From the NCBI GenBank assembly GCA_012295275.1, contig CM022666.1, forward strand, positions 12,677,157 through 12,741,156: a stretch of 64,000 nt of DNA, in the 5' to 3' direction. Below the pieces are notes generated by a model. That model was not told the DNA's origin. It did no database searches and saw only the letters and a program-made list of their open reading frames with translations. Position numbers and translations under genes: made by a program. This DNA comes from Chrysomallon squamiferum (Eukaryota > Mollusca > Gastropoda > Neomphalida > Peltospiridae). Every line of letters begins with the position of its first letter. The first letter of the stretch is position 1. This document shows, piece by piece, positions 1 to 10,469 of the stretch.

Positions 1-105
1 AATAATAATTGCGTATTATGTCAGGAAACTACTGCAGTGTTTTTTACAAAAAGGAAGGAAATTAATCAAACAACTAAATGTATTGGAAAGTGCGATTTTA
101 AGAAG
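1..105 (+). CDS. TNF-superfamily ligand, copy A: stalk exon (5' part outside window)
   Basis: This is the partial exon at the left edge. It is open in the frame starting at base 1 and encodes a Cys-containing, Asn-rich stretch ending in residues KCIGKCDFKK. It is read as the extracellular stalk just after the signal-anchor helix of a type II membrane protein, because the paralogous exon at 62523-62750 has the helix immediately before the same sequence. The end at 105 is in phase 0, which fits the phase-0 start of the next exon at 2088. The donor there (AAGAAG/GTTTTT) is weak. The start codon and transmembrane part lie outside the window. The assignment depends on the downstream TNF domain; alone this exon is too short to classify. 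Confidence 0.6.
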
Positions 106-122
106 GTTTTTATTTATAAATT

Positions 123-123
<1 letters not shown>

Positions 124-168
<45 letters not shown>

Positions 169-625
169 CATTATTTCCTGTAAAAATAATAAATCTAAAA
201 ATAAATTAATAATTATTACAAATAACATTAGAAAATAATAATAATTTAAATATGTACTAAGCAATAGCTTTAGGCTTGGGCGTTTCGTTAGAATATTAAT
301 ATATTATATAACATTTTATTTGGTACGATTTATTTTGTACAGCAATGTGAAAAGGTCTACATACAAACATTAAAATACCACGAGAGCTCGAGAATGTGAA
401 AAACACTATTTCCATTGTTGTCCTGTAAACATACTGGAATAACGAATGAAAGGCAATTTGTGATAGTAAACTACCGTGCACGTTAATGATGATTTTGAAT
501 TGCCAAAGAAAGATTCAGAACATTTTTTTAAAACTCTGTTAATTTTTGTTGAAACTGGAAATCACATCAGCCGAACATGAATACAAACACTGAAACACAA
601 TCACCAGTGTAAATAGCGTTCAAGT
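124..625. repeat. Element E, left-hand copy
   Basis: A ~0.45-0.5 kb sequence begins at an (AAT)n tract and ends near CAATCACCAGTGTAAAT. The same sequence occurs at about 62765-63248 and, with internal deletions, at the 3' end of each of the 12 array units (for example 17545-17914 and 45600-45990). Shared landmarks are the GCATNATTTCCTGTAAAA start, the block around CACTATTTCCATTG, CTGTAAACATACTGGAATA, and the end CAAACACTGAAAC. Read on the minus strand it ends in an (ATT)n tail, as some SINEs or LINE 3' ends do, so it may be a retroelement inserted in minus orientation. It is not identified to a family. Confidence 0.6.
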
Positions 626-839
626 TTATATTTATTTTTAAATTAAAACAGTACCATTATTGCAATATATAAATAAATAAATAGTTTTGTTTTATTCCTC
701 AACATAATTTAGCATTTGAAAAAATCATATGCCTATACCATTGCGAGATACAGTGTCGTAGATGATTTTAAACGGTAACTGTAAGGTTAAAAATATTGCA
801 CAGAATATAGACTCGGATAATCCCTGCAGATGTATATTG

Positions 840-2005
840 TCACATTTTTTAATTTTCATTTGTACTGTTTCCTTCCAGGCTTCTTTGCACCTGTTACTAA
901 AATGTTTACTTGCTTTTCTTCTTCATACCTGTTATTAAATGTTTAACATTCCTTTCTTTTTTTTTAAAATTGTATTAAATGTTAACCTTCCTTCCTTTTT
1001 TGTATCTTTTTATTAAATCTTTTATCTTTTTCCTTCTTTATACTTTTTTATTAAATGTTTTCTTTTCCTTCCTTCTATCTTGTTTTTTAAGATCTTTTTT
1101 ATCTTTGTTGTTTTTTTCTTCTTGACATCCTTACTGTCACAAGTTAACCTTTCTTCAGTATAGATATTACAGATAGTGTCCTATTTTTGAAAATCATATA
1201 CATTTTTAATAAGGGTGAGTTAAATAAAGTCAAAAAAAGAGAAACATATCTCTTAAATATATATATATATATGCTAAAAACCACCACACACAAACGTTTC
1301 TCACTTGCGATTTCCTTGGACAGTTAAATACATTTTTTTCTGATTTTTTCATTTGTACTGATTCCTTACAGTCTTCTTTGAATCTTGTTACTAAATATTT
1401 ATGCATTATTTTGTCTTTATACTTTGTTATTAAATGTTTGCTTACTTTTCTTCTTTATACTTTCCTATTAAATGTTTACATTCCTTTCTTCTTTATAATT
1501 TTTATTAAATGTTTAATACTTTGTTACTAAATGTTTCCTTTTTTTTTATTTATACTTTTTTTTTTATTAAATGTCTACCTTGTTAAGTTCTTTTCTTCTT
1601 TATACTTGTTTTTATTAAATGTCTATCTTCGTTCCTTCTTTATATCTTGTTATTAAATATGTTATCTTTCTTTCCTCTCTATATTCTGTTATAAAATGTT
1701 CACATTCCCAACGTCTTTATACCTTGTTTAGTTGTATTAAATGTTTACCTTCCTTTCGTCTTTAGATGTTATTATATATATGTTCTTTTCTTCTTGACAT
1801 CCTTACTGTCACAAGTTAACCTTTCTTCAGTCTCCTATGTGTAGATGTTACAGATAGTGTCCACATTTTGAAAATCATCCAAAATTTGAATAAGGAGTGA
1901 GTGAAATAAAAAATTAAAAAAGAGAAACATATCTACATATACAGTCACTAACAAAACACATACACATTTTTCTGATGCCATTTCCTTTGACAATTAAATA
2001 CAAAC
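840..2005. repeat. Intronic tandem duplication of a pyrimidine-rich ~0.5-0.65 kb block
   Basis: Block 1 (about 840-1335) and block 2 (about 1336-2005) both begin near ATTTGTACTG. They then carry a minisatellite-like run of units such as TTCCTTCTTTATACTTG plus TTATTAAATGTTTA, and continue with CTTGACATCCTTACTGTCAC, AGATAGTGTCC and GAGAAACATATCT. A third, incomplete copy is at about 63490-63995 in the second TNF-like gene copy. The internal pyrimidine units repeat imperfectly every ~40-65 bp. Confidence 0.65.
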
Positions 2006-2087
2006 CAAACATCCACCACCACTTTAGAAAATGTGTCTTAGAAACTATTATTATATTCATTATTCTTCAATCATTTTAACTTTTCAG

Positions 2088-2157
2088 ATTTATAATACAA
2101 CTTTAAATGGAACAAAAACTTCATCTATTAAACCATCGAGGAGTAAAAGATCAATTA
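2088..2157 (+). CDS. TNF-superfamily ligand, copy A: exon with glycosylation and furin sites
   Basis: This 70 bp exon lies between acceptor TTTTCAG and donor GTAAGA. The open frame is phase 0 in and phase 1 out. It encodes 23 residues with two N-glycosylation sequons (NTT and NGT) near the start and the basic motif R-S-K-R at residues 18-21. R-X-K/R-R is the furin consensus, and many TNF ligands (for example BAFF, APRIL, EDA, TWEAK) are released by cleavage at such a site in the stalk before the TNF homology domain. Only this frame is open, and both neighbouring phases match it. Seen: borders, frame, motifs. Inferred: proteolytic shedding. Confidence 0.72.
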
Positions 2158-2661
2158 GTAAGAAGTTTTATATTCTTGTAATGTAAAGCTAATTGTTATG
2201 TTTCACCCATTTCTAACAATAATTAAAAACATATTTTCTTCATGGGATAGCTAACCTTATTGCATTTTATTATTTTTTATGAGCTTAATGATTCGATTGA
2301 TGATATTAACAGTTAATCTATTTTGAATATCTCTTTTTTTTTTTTTTTTTTTTTAAATTTCGTAACACTGAAGTACTTTAATGAATTCTGGTGTATATAT
2401 CATTAGGCATAGACAGTATATATTATTTGACATATTTAAAATCATTAGGCATATGTAACATACATCAATGTGACACACAAACACACACTGGAATGAAATA
2501 GGAAAGTAATGCAGTAAACTACTATTACTACTACTATCTCTACTAATGCTGCTGCTACTAGTACTAGTACTAGTAATCACTACTAATACTAATAAGAGAA
2601 AGAAGAATCAAAGTACAAACAGTAGTTAAAATATTAAAGTCATTGTTTATTTATGTTTTAG

Positions 2662-2727
2662 CTCTTCATCAGTTGAGTCTGTTTAAACCAATGGTTCATC
2701 TACAAGGACTGGAAGATACAGATTACA
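2662..2727 (+). CDS. TNF-superfamily ligand, copy A: first exon of the TNF homology domain
   Basis: This 66 bp exon follows acceptor GTTTTAG and precedes donor GTAGGT. The upstream exon leaves one base and this exon starts with two, giving an uninterrupted frame. It leaves one base again, which completes a codon with the first two bases of the exon at 3986. The product contains the segment KPMVHLQGLEDTD. P-x-(A/V)-H-L-x-G is how the first beta strand of a TNF homology domain usually opens. The exon is short and the intron behind it is almost all microsatellite. Confidence 0.72.
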
Positions 2728-2774
2728 GTAGGTGTTTTTTTGTTATTCTTCTTTTTTTTTTTTTTTTTTTTCTG

Positions 2775-3500
<726 letters not shown>

Positions 3501-3818
3501 TTCTCTGTCTTGTGTACATGTGACTCTGCACTTAGACAATAGTGAGAAAAGCACTGGTAGAGGATGACAAAGTCCTGTCATACCTCACAAAGCACCAGTG
3601 ATGAGTCTTAAATATATGACACCCATTCACCTGCACTCTGGAGGTGACATGTACATATGTTTGTGTTTCTATGTATGTTTATGGTTACGTTTATGTACAT
3701 GTATGTATGTGTATTGTTGTTGTTTTTGACATTATTATCATTATTACTATTATCATCATTATGTCTTTATTATTATTGTTATTATTATTGATACTGTGTT
3801 ATTATCTTCTTATTATTG

Positions 3819-3828
<10 letters not shown>

Positions 3829-3886
<58 letters not shown>

Positions 3887-3902
3887 TATTATATTATTAT
3901 TA

Positions 3903-3980
<78 letters not shown>
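3829..3980. repeat. (ATT)n microsatellite next to a splice acceptor
   Basis: About 150 bp of almost pure TTA/ATT repeat with a few interruptions (TTTATTATA near 3885-3893, ATC near 3903). It ends directly at the acceptor of the final TNF-domain exon. Confidence 0.95.
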
Positions 3981-3984
<4 letters not shown>

Positions 3985-3985
3985 G

Positions 3986-4419
3986 CACCAAATGACACAT
4001 CAGTTCGGATGATTCGAAACTGGAACAGTGAAGACCAGTTGAAACGCAGTATTATTCGGAACTGGATGAAATACGAAAATGGTAAAATAACCATACCAAC
4101 ACACGGAATGTATCGAGTCTACAGCCAGATGGTCTTTGACTGGCAAAAACTGAAAGACAAACATTACGGTAAGAACCAAATCTGGAAACATCAGGTGATG
4201 AGATACAGGGCAACAACGGCTGAAGACGAGGTGTTGCTTAGCAACGAATTCACTGAGTGTGATACTGAGTTCTACAGAAAGTATGATGAATACCCAAGTT
4301 ATCTGAGCGGAACGTTCACTCTAAATGCTGGTGACTTGGTGTACGTGAAAACCTCTCATTTTCATCACATAATGGCTGATCCAACGCGCCATTTTTTAGG
4401 TGTAAATGTGGCTTGGTAA
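3986..4419 (+). CDS. TNF-superfamily ligand, copy A: terminal exon, TNF homology domain
   Basis: This terminal coding exon of about 144 codons ends at TAA 4417-4419. With the previous exon it makes a TNF homology domain of about 160 residues, which is normal for the family. Family features visible are an early W/I pair (MIRNWNSED), the strand pair around GMYRVYSQMVFDW (family pattern G-x-Y-x-V-Y-S-Q-V-x-F), the segment YLSGTFTLNAGDLVYVKTSH (family pattern S-G-x-F-x-L-x-x-G-D-x-L-x-V), and the C-terminal FLGVNVAW (family pattern FFG-x-x-x-L). Such ligands form trimers and bind TNF receptors on neighbouring cells. The subfamily cannot be assigned by eye. The codons contain more GC than the surrounding DNA, as expected for a conserved exon. 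Confidence 0.85.
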
Positions 4420-4517
4420 ATAGTACTTTGAAAACAGGACTTAATAGACTTTACTAATAATAATAATATAATCTACAAAGACATCCTTACAATATATACT
4501 TATATACTTATATATGT

Positions 4518-4674
4518 GGAAACAGATACAAGATCACAAGGGAGAGTCTTTGGTCTTGTTGTGATAAGAGTTTGGTAGAAAACAAAAACATTTGAATCTT
4601 TTTTTTGGTTTTTTTTTTATCCTGATTCTCCCTTGACTGATCTTGTATTTACATGACATCAAAAATCTGTTTCC
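4518..4674 (+). repeat. Inverted repeat (hairpin) in the 3' UTR
   Basis: The left arm (4518-4546) begins GGAAACAGATACAAGATCAC and continues with AAGGGAGAG. The right arm (4625-4674) reads TTCTCCCTTGACTGATCTTG and ends ATCTGTTTCC. The outer 10 bp pair perfectly and about 19 further pairs form with small bulges around a ~75-base loop. It could fold in the mRNA or be a small foldback repeat. Confidence 0.65.
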
Positions 4675-4736
4675 AAACAAAACTTAGATAATGAAATCGT
4701 TTATTTTTTATTTGTAATTTTGTTTTCACCAAACGA

Positions 4737-4742
4737 AATAAA
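4737..4742 (+). terminator. Poly(A) signal of TNF-like gene copy A
   Basis: AATAAA lies 318 bp after the stop codon and is the first canonical hexamer downstream of it in the sense direction. Cleavage would fall about 10-30 bp later. Confidence 0.5.
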
Positions 4743-5050
4743 ATTATAAAAAAAAATTGTTGTTTGTAATCTATTATATTTAGATCCACATGATGAATTA
4801 TGATGGTAAACCGTTTTGATCTCACGCAGTAGGGCCCTTAACCATTCCCTAACAGGCCGTGGAAAGTTTTAACAGGATATTTAGATGTACTGTTTGGTGC
4901 TACTTTGGCGTGTCATTTACAACTTAAATGGCGAAGATATAGGAAATGCCAGTTTATAAGATCGTATATTCCTTTAAATTTGACAGGAAATTTTAGTTTA
5001 TAGCAAACTTATTCATCTTTTAATCTCAATTCAACGATAAATTATAAATA

Positions 5051-5524
5051 TATAATAAAAAAAAAAAAAAAAAAAAAAAACAAGAATAAAAAAATAATAA
5101 TTAAAAAAAGCGCATAGAATTTTCTCAGTGTAGACCACAGCATCACGTTTATCACACGCCAAAGTAGCACCTACTGTTTTCTCTGTTTAAGTTAGAAAAT
5201 TGGTCCTAATTTCCTTATTAAACCGCGGGTTGCAATTTAGGTTAAACCTACTTGTAGAATTCGTTAGTAGCTATTTTTTTACTTATTATAATGTCTTATA
5301 CTGTTCTGCTATTAAAGTACAGTTTTTGAAAATGTAACATTTATTATTTACATATATAGCTTACTTTAATACAGTCTAACATCTCGTAATTAACCTGTAT
5401 GTATCATTAAAGTAAGTAAATATGTACCGTTAGTTAGCAGTAATCCAATTAATGAAATCGCTTTGCAATTAACAATCATTAGCGAGAGACAAAAGTAATT
5501 TTTATCGGCTAGGCTGTGCTGATT
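5051..5524. other. AT-rich non-coding stretch
   Basis: It contains a ~20 bp A run at about 5060-5080 and otherwise unremarkable AT-rich DNA. No ORF, RNA gene or repeat was recognised. Confidence 0.5.
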
Positions 5525-5539
5525 TCATATCACAGTGGT

Positions 5540-5960
5540 CGACCTATATGTATAATACACTTTAGTATCTTGGTCCTCCTCCAGAACACTGCACAGCTGA
5601 ATAGCTCCCTCTGAGAAAGGTTGCCGACCCCTGATACGATTACATTGTCCTAAAATAATCATTGTGTAATCAATGCTTATGTTGTTTTTAATAACTAAAA
5701 CTTTATAACAATACAAACATTTGTCGAGAATGACAAACTGAAAGAAGGAAAATAATATTTTAATATTATATGTATAATACATTTGATGTCTTGGCCGTCT
5801 TCCAGAACACCGCACAGCTGAATGGCCCCCTCTCTGCAAAAGGTTGCGGACCCCTGATATGATTACATTGCAATAAACTACCATTGTAAGATGAATGCTT
5901 ATGTTGCTTTTAATAACTGAAACTTTATAACAGTACAAGCATTTCTCATGAATAAAACAA
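5540..5960. repeat. Two tandem copies of a hAT-like repeat fragment
   Basis: Copies at about 5550-5730 and 5765-5950 share CTTGGNCNTCNTCCAGAACAC, CACAGCTGAATNGC, the motif GGTTGC(C/G)GACCCCTGAT, and an internal sequence around ATGCTTATGTTG. On the minus strand the motif reads CAGGGGTCGGCAACC, which is the style of hAT DNA-transposon ends. A third copy lies at 9243-9420. No transposase is present, so these are MITE-like or solo-end fragments. Confidence 0.6.
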
Positions 5961-6002
5961 TAAACAAACTGAAGGAAGGAAACAAATATTTGAAAAGATT
6001 TA

Positions 6003-6003
<1 letters not shown>

Positions 6004-6062
<59 letters not shown>
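6004..6062. repeat. (AAT)n microsatellite
   Basis: About 19 uninterrupted AAT/TAA triplets. Confidence 0.95.
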
Positions 6063-6063
<1 letters not shown>

Positions 6064-6740
6064 TGTGAAAGAAAACGAAACGAGGGAAATAGAAATAATA
6101 TCATAGTGGGAAAAACGCCTCGCCTGGACATGCCATCAACAAATTAAAATAAAATATATTTAACTATAGCAACCAAAAGTTATAAATCCAAAGTCGTCAA
6201 GTTATAATCCATCCAATCTAACAATTAATTAATTAAAATACCTAAATACATTAATACATAATAATATGAGCCGGCTCCTATTAATGGGTAGGCACCGATT
6301 AAGGACATATGTAGAAAAAGATGTCTTATCCCGAGTAAATTGATTACGGCAATAATCTTGACAACAACTAAAATACCTAAATACATTAATACGTAACGAT
6401 ATGAGCCGAGTGCTGTAAAATAACGCACAGACCAGCTACAACGCACTTGGCTGACCAGCAATAAACACTTCGGAGCTCGGCTCATCTCTCTTTCGTTTTT
6501 TTGTATTTTAAACTATGTTTCTTATAAAATGCTATTTATTACATGTCGTTGGTGCCACAGGATCACGCGCAATATGTACTTTATTGATCTAATATTACAA
6601 AACGTTAGCAACTACATGTACAGTCATAAACGCAATATGCATTGAAACAATATATACACAATTTAACTAATGCAGTTGTTTACTGTTACCTGTGTATACA
6701 GCCATTATGCTTCTACACATCTGAGATCACGAAATAGCTG
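6063..6740. other. Non-coding stretch with a short direct repeat
   Basis: A ~40 bp direct repeat (AAAATACCTAAATACATTAA, then TACNTAAYGATATGAGCCG) occurs at about 6235-6275 and 6368-6408. The first copy is followed by the palindrome GAGCCGGCTC. No gene is supported; the minus-strand ORF over 6225-6485 runs through this repeat and has no coding look. Confidence 0.5.

Positions 6741-6743
<3 letters not shown>

Positions 6744-6836
<93 letters not shown>
6744..6836. repeat. (CT)n microsatellite
   Basis: About 93 bp of pure CT repeat, flanked downstream by CATCTTCAGTATTGAGCACC. A similar flank without the tract is at about 9482-9504 (GTCTTCAATATTGAACACC). Confidence 0.95.
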
Positions 6837-6839
<3 letters not shown>

Positions 6840-7735
6840 TTCAGTATTGAGCACCAAAAAGGGAGGTTTAAAGAAAAAAACAATGAAGTTACGGTAATAA
6901 CTGGTTTCCAAGTGTTTAGCTGGAGGACCGGTCTAAAATCCATCGCGTGCCGGGTGTACTCTGCAGGCCAAGGGTTTCCGACACCTGATAAATCAGCTAC
7001 TGTTCAAGCTGTCGAGATTAGCGTGTCAGTTCATTTGATATCTGTGACTCAGTAAATTTTAGAGCTTATTCTCGAGGAATTCAACAAGCCCTAGGTATAT
7101 ATCATTACTTGTATCTGTACTGTAGTTTGAATATACCATCATATATATAATATATAGTTGACTAAAGAAAAAATATTGAAGATAAACCCACCCATATGTA
7201 TGTTTGTTTCAAATAAATCTGTGTATGCATTGATGTGTGTGTGTGTGTTTTGCATATATATATATATATAAAATATATATATATATATATATATTTTTAA
7301 TTTTCTTCACTATCATTCTACCATCAACATTTTATTTTGTTTGTCATGAAATAAATTTCAGACAGAAAGCTTTCACTTCAATGGTTGTTACTCCCTTGAC
7401 ACCCTGTATTTTCTCGTGTTTTTAATTACAACTTTTTTTAGAAAGAAAAATACCCAGAAAACATTAAAAATCGTTAAAGAAATACAGTTAAATCACAATA
7501 TATGTACAGCTGTACGTAACACAGAATAAAAAACCAATCTTCTTGTCTTGTATAAAGAAAATGTGAATAACAGTTTTTATAACTAATTCAAAATTAAGGC
7601 TTGTCAGCTGTTGGGTGCTATAGCCAATGAGTTCTGTTTTTTTTTGTATTCAACTGTTTTGTTATCTCAGATTCCTGGACAATGAAGTTTGGTTTTATTA
7701 CATTTTCTTTGTTTCGTTTTTTTTTTACGTTTTAT

Positions 7736-7755
7736 TATTATTATTATTATTATTA

Positions 7756-7789
<34 letters not shown>

Positions 7790-7790
7790 T
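7736..7790. repeat. (TTA)n microsatellite
   Basis: About 55 bp of TTA repeat with one TTTTA interruption. Confidence 0.9.
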
Positions 7791-7817
7791 CTACTTTCTG
7801 TTTCTTTACTTGTTTTA

Positions 7818-8716
7818 TTCTCGACAAATGCCTCTATAACAACATAAACATTCTTCATGCAAAGATTATAATGTTATTTTGGAACGTGACCAATAGCTAT
7901 TTAAATGTCAAGCTGATTATTTTTCTATTCTCGAGAAACGTTCATACAAAACCTGAAAAGACCAGCAGGTGTTCGTTATCGTATTCCCGAGAAATGCATA
8001 GTATTATCTGTTTATCTGTGCGTCACTGGATTTCCCAGAAAGCATTGTTTAATTGGGGAATTCCCCAGCTTATTGAGTCATTTGTCCTTGACCTTTAAAT
8101 TAATACTGAAACTAGACTAATTCCCGAGAAATGTTACTCATATATTTCCCAGAAATTTTAGTTGAAATGGGAGTATTAGCTGACGAAACTGATTAACACT
8201 CATACAGAAAAGAACATTTTGAGCCAGTCAGTAAATACAAAAGACTGAAATTGGTCTTAAAGCTTATTCTCGAGGAATCGAAAGCGAAATGGAAAAACAG
8301 AACATTTATAATACATTAAAGAAATCTCAATATATTTACAGCACTATACAATAGACAAGCCGTTCATTTTCCCTTACAAAATGAAAAAAGTGAATACCAA
8401 TATTTTACATATTATAGTTTCAAAACAGATGCCTGGTAGCTGTTGAGTGCTTTAAATTATTCAGTGATTTCGATTGTTTAGAAAATGAATCTAGCAAAAT
8501 AAGCGTCTGATGTCATTACACTACTGTTTTCTTTTTCATTTTCCTGGTTACGTTTTCTTTATATTGCTAATTAATTTTTTTAGTTCTGACTAAGTCTTCC
8601 GACTGTTCAATAACGTTTTTGTAACTCAACAAGAACCTACTAGTTACTGCATTCTCGAGAAGCATGTAGCATAAGCTTGAAATATTGACGATCATGTTTT
8701 ACTGCATTTCTCAGAA
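7818..8716. promoter_or_regulatory. Cluster of TTC-N3/4-GAA palindromes
   Basis: At least eight motifs of the form TTCYCGRGAA or TTCYCAGAA occur: 7928 (TTCTCGAGAA), 7984 and 8121 (TTCCCGAGAA), 8032 and 8146 (TTCCCAGAA), 8267 (TTCTCGAGGAA), 8652 (TTCTCGAGAA) and 8707 (TTCTCAGAA), with a diverged one at 7818. TTC-N3-GAA and TTC-N4-GAA are the shapes STAT factors bind. The motif also occurs inside the dispersed repeat at 5701 and 9180 (GTCGAGAAT), so the cluster may simply be a repeat array. Regulation is only a possibility. Confidence 0.3.
8055..8066. promoter_or_regulatory. Palindromic kappa-B-like site
   Basis: GGGGAATTCCCC is a perfect 12 bp palindrome fitting the Rel/NF-kappa-B consensus GGGRNNYYCC. 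It sits inside the TTC-N4-GAA cluster. No gene start is recognised nearby, so function is uncertain. Confidence 0.25.
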
Positions 8717-8958
8717 AGCGAAGTTTAAATGAAATTAGCTGTCCAGACTGGCTGTCATTTTGGTTTACTTGTAACCTATAAATAAGTAAATTTAAAACTC
8801 ACACCAGACGAATCGAACAAGTGCAAAAAGGTTTATTATATCTTATATATGCATGTATGAACGTGTGTGTGCAAGTTTAACTGAATCTCTGTGTACTTTG
8901 TTTATCGAAATAAATATGGATATATTTTTTATCAGTGCCCGTAAAGATACATATTTAT

Positions 8959-9002
8959 CAAGTCATCATATCTTGCCACAAAGTCGACAAAGTCATTGCA
9001 AA
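8959..9002. repeat. Solo arm of the foldback element
   Basis: CAAGTCATCATATCTTGCCA followed by CAAAGTCGACAAAGTCATTG matches the right arm of the foldback element at 10204-10463 with a few differences. The partner arm is absent here. Confidence 0.55.
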
Positions 9003-9242
9003 TTCTTTTGATTTGGCATCTAAAATTTATAAAGCTTATAAATCATCAGAGGTATGTTCAGCTGCAAGTATCAACATTTCATCAACAGTGATATATGATA
9101 ACATTGTACTAAAATAACCATTGTATAATGAATGCTTATGTTGCTTTTAATAACTAAAATTTTATTAAAATACAGGCATTTGTCGAGAATAAAACAAGTA
9201 AACAAACTGGAGGAAAGAATTTTTAAAAAAATATTATGTATG

Positions 9243-9420
9243 TATAATACATTTGATATCTTGGCCCTCCTCCAGAACACTGCACAGCTGAATGGCTCCC
9301 TCTGAGAAAAGTTGCCGACCCCTGATACGATTACATTGTCCTAAAATAATCATTGTGTAATCAATGCTTATGTTGTTTTTTTAACTAAAACTTTAAAACA
9401 ACACACACACACAGAATGAC
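9243..9420. repeat. hAT-like repeat fragment, third copy
   Basis: This is the same sequence as the pair at 5540-5960, including GTTGCCGACCCCTGATACGA and AATCAATGCTTATGTTG. It ends in a CA-rich run at about 9400-9455. Confidence 0.6.
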
Positions 9421-9859
9421 AAACTGAAACACACACAAACACACACACACACACTGATATATTTATATCGCTTTCAAGTCTGTCTTCAATATTGAACACC
9501 AAAAGGGATCCTGTGAAGCAAGACTGCTTTGGTCTGTGTGGTTTAAAAAAAAAACAAAGACATTAACATAAAATTTGTGTCCAAGTCTTCAGCCGGACTA
9601 AAATATTTTGCCGACACCTGATATATCAGCTACTGTTCAAGCTATTTATTTTATTGTCGAGAACAATGTCAGTTCATTTGATATCTGACTCAGTCAGTAA
9701 ATACAAAAGACTGAAATTTAAAGCTTGTGTTCCCTCCTCATTTTAAATACACCATCATATTTATAATACATAATATACTTGAGTAAAGAAAAAACAGAAA
9801 ATAAACCCACCCATCTGTAAGTTTAAAATATATCTATCTGTACATTATATATATCAATA

Positions 9860-9865
9860 TGTGTG

Positions 9866-9902
<37 letters not shown>
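9860..9902. repeat. (GT)n microsatellite
   Basis: A TG repeat of about 40 bp in the single-spacer copy of the element described at 2775-3500. Confidence 0.9.
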
Positions 9903-9904
<2 letters not shown>

Positions 9905-10203
9905 TGTCAATAAACAATCAATCTCAAATCACTTTTATCTTTATTTGTATGTATACATATGTATATATGTGATATCTGTGTAGATATGCAAGTCATGTAT
10001 TTATATGTATGTGTGTCTGACATAACATTTATACTATGGAATATAAAACAACTTTGCACTGGTAAAATATGTAGTATTCTGGTGTAAGTGTTTGTTTCAA
10101 TCTGATATGCAGATTTAAAGCATACATAAGATAGAACAATTTAATTAACAATGCATAATGGTTGCTTATGCTGCTTTTTATAACCACACACACCGATCTC
10201 TCT

Positions 10204-10463
<260 letters not shown>

Positions 10464-10469
10464 ATAGAT

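Larger units (their letters stand above)
106..2087 (+). other. Intron of TNF-like gene copy A (~2 kb)
   Basis: This AT-rich intron runs between the stalk exon and the furin-site exon. It holds an (AAT)n run, then the ~0.45 kb element E (about 124-625), then a tandem pair of pyrimidine-rich blocks (about 840-2005). The acceptor is TTTTCAG at 2081-2087. Bases 1-1200 have a close counterpart at 62650-64000, which is the basis for calling a gene duplication. No ORF in it looks coding. Confidence 0.6.
4420..5050 (+). other. 3' UTR and downstream flank of TNF-like gene copy A
   Basis: Non-coding sequence follows the stop codon. It contains an imperfect hairpin (4518-4674) and the poly(A) signal AATAAA at 4737-4742, with an A run 8-17 bp further on. 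Beyond it is ordinary AT-rich sequence with no ORF of note. Confidence 0.55.
6837..10140. other. Mosaic of diverged dispersed repeats
   Basis: This gene-free stretch is built from mutually related blocks. Examples are CGACACCTGATAAATCAGCT at about 6977 and again near 9610, TTCAAGCT...TCAGTTCATTTGATATC at about 7003-7041 and 9637-9686, CAGTAAATACAAAAGACTGAAATT at about 8228 and 9694, and GCTGTTGRGTGCT at about 7609 and 8439. A hAT-like end is at 9243-9330. Part of 7800-7860 is an inverted copy of the sequence at 5690-5735 and 9150-9195. No intact ORF or RNA gene was found. Confidence 0.55.

Noticed and set aside
3644-3985. ORF of poly-Ile/Tyr/Asn on either strand before the TNF exon
   Set aside because: Translation of the (ATT)n microsatellite; the real coding part starts after the acceptor at 3986.
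5525-5938. 137-codon minus-strand ORF
   Set aside because: It spans two tandem copies of a dispersed repeat and contains the repeat's hAT-like ends; the internal similarity of the peptide reflects the repeat.
6705-6943. Glu-Arg repeat ORFs on the minus strand, and the similar one at 10242-10451
   Set aside because: They are the (CT)n/(GA)n microsatellites read in frame.
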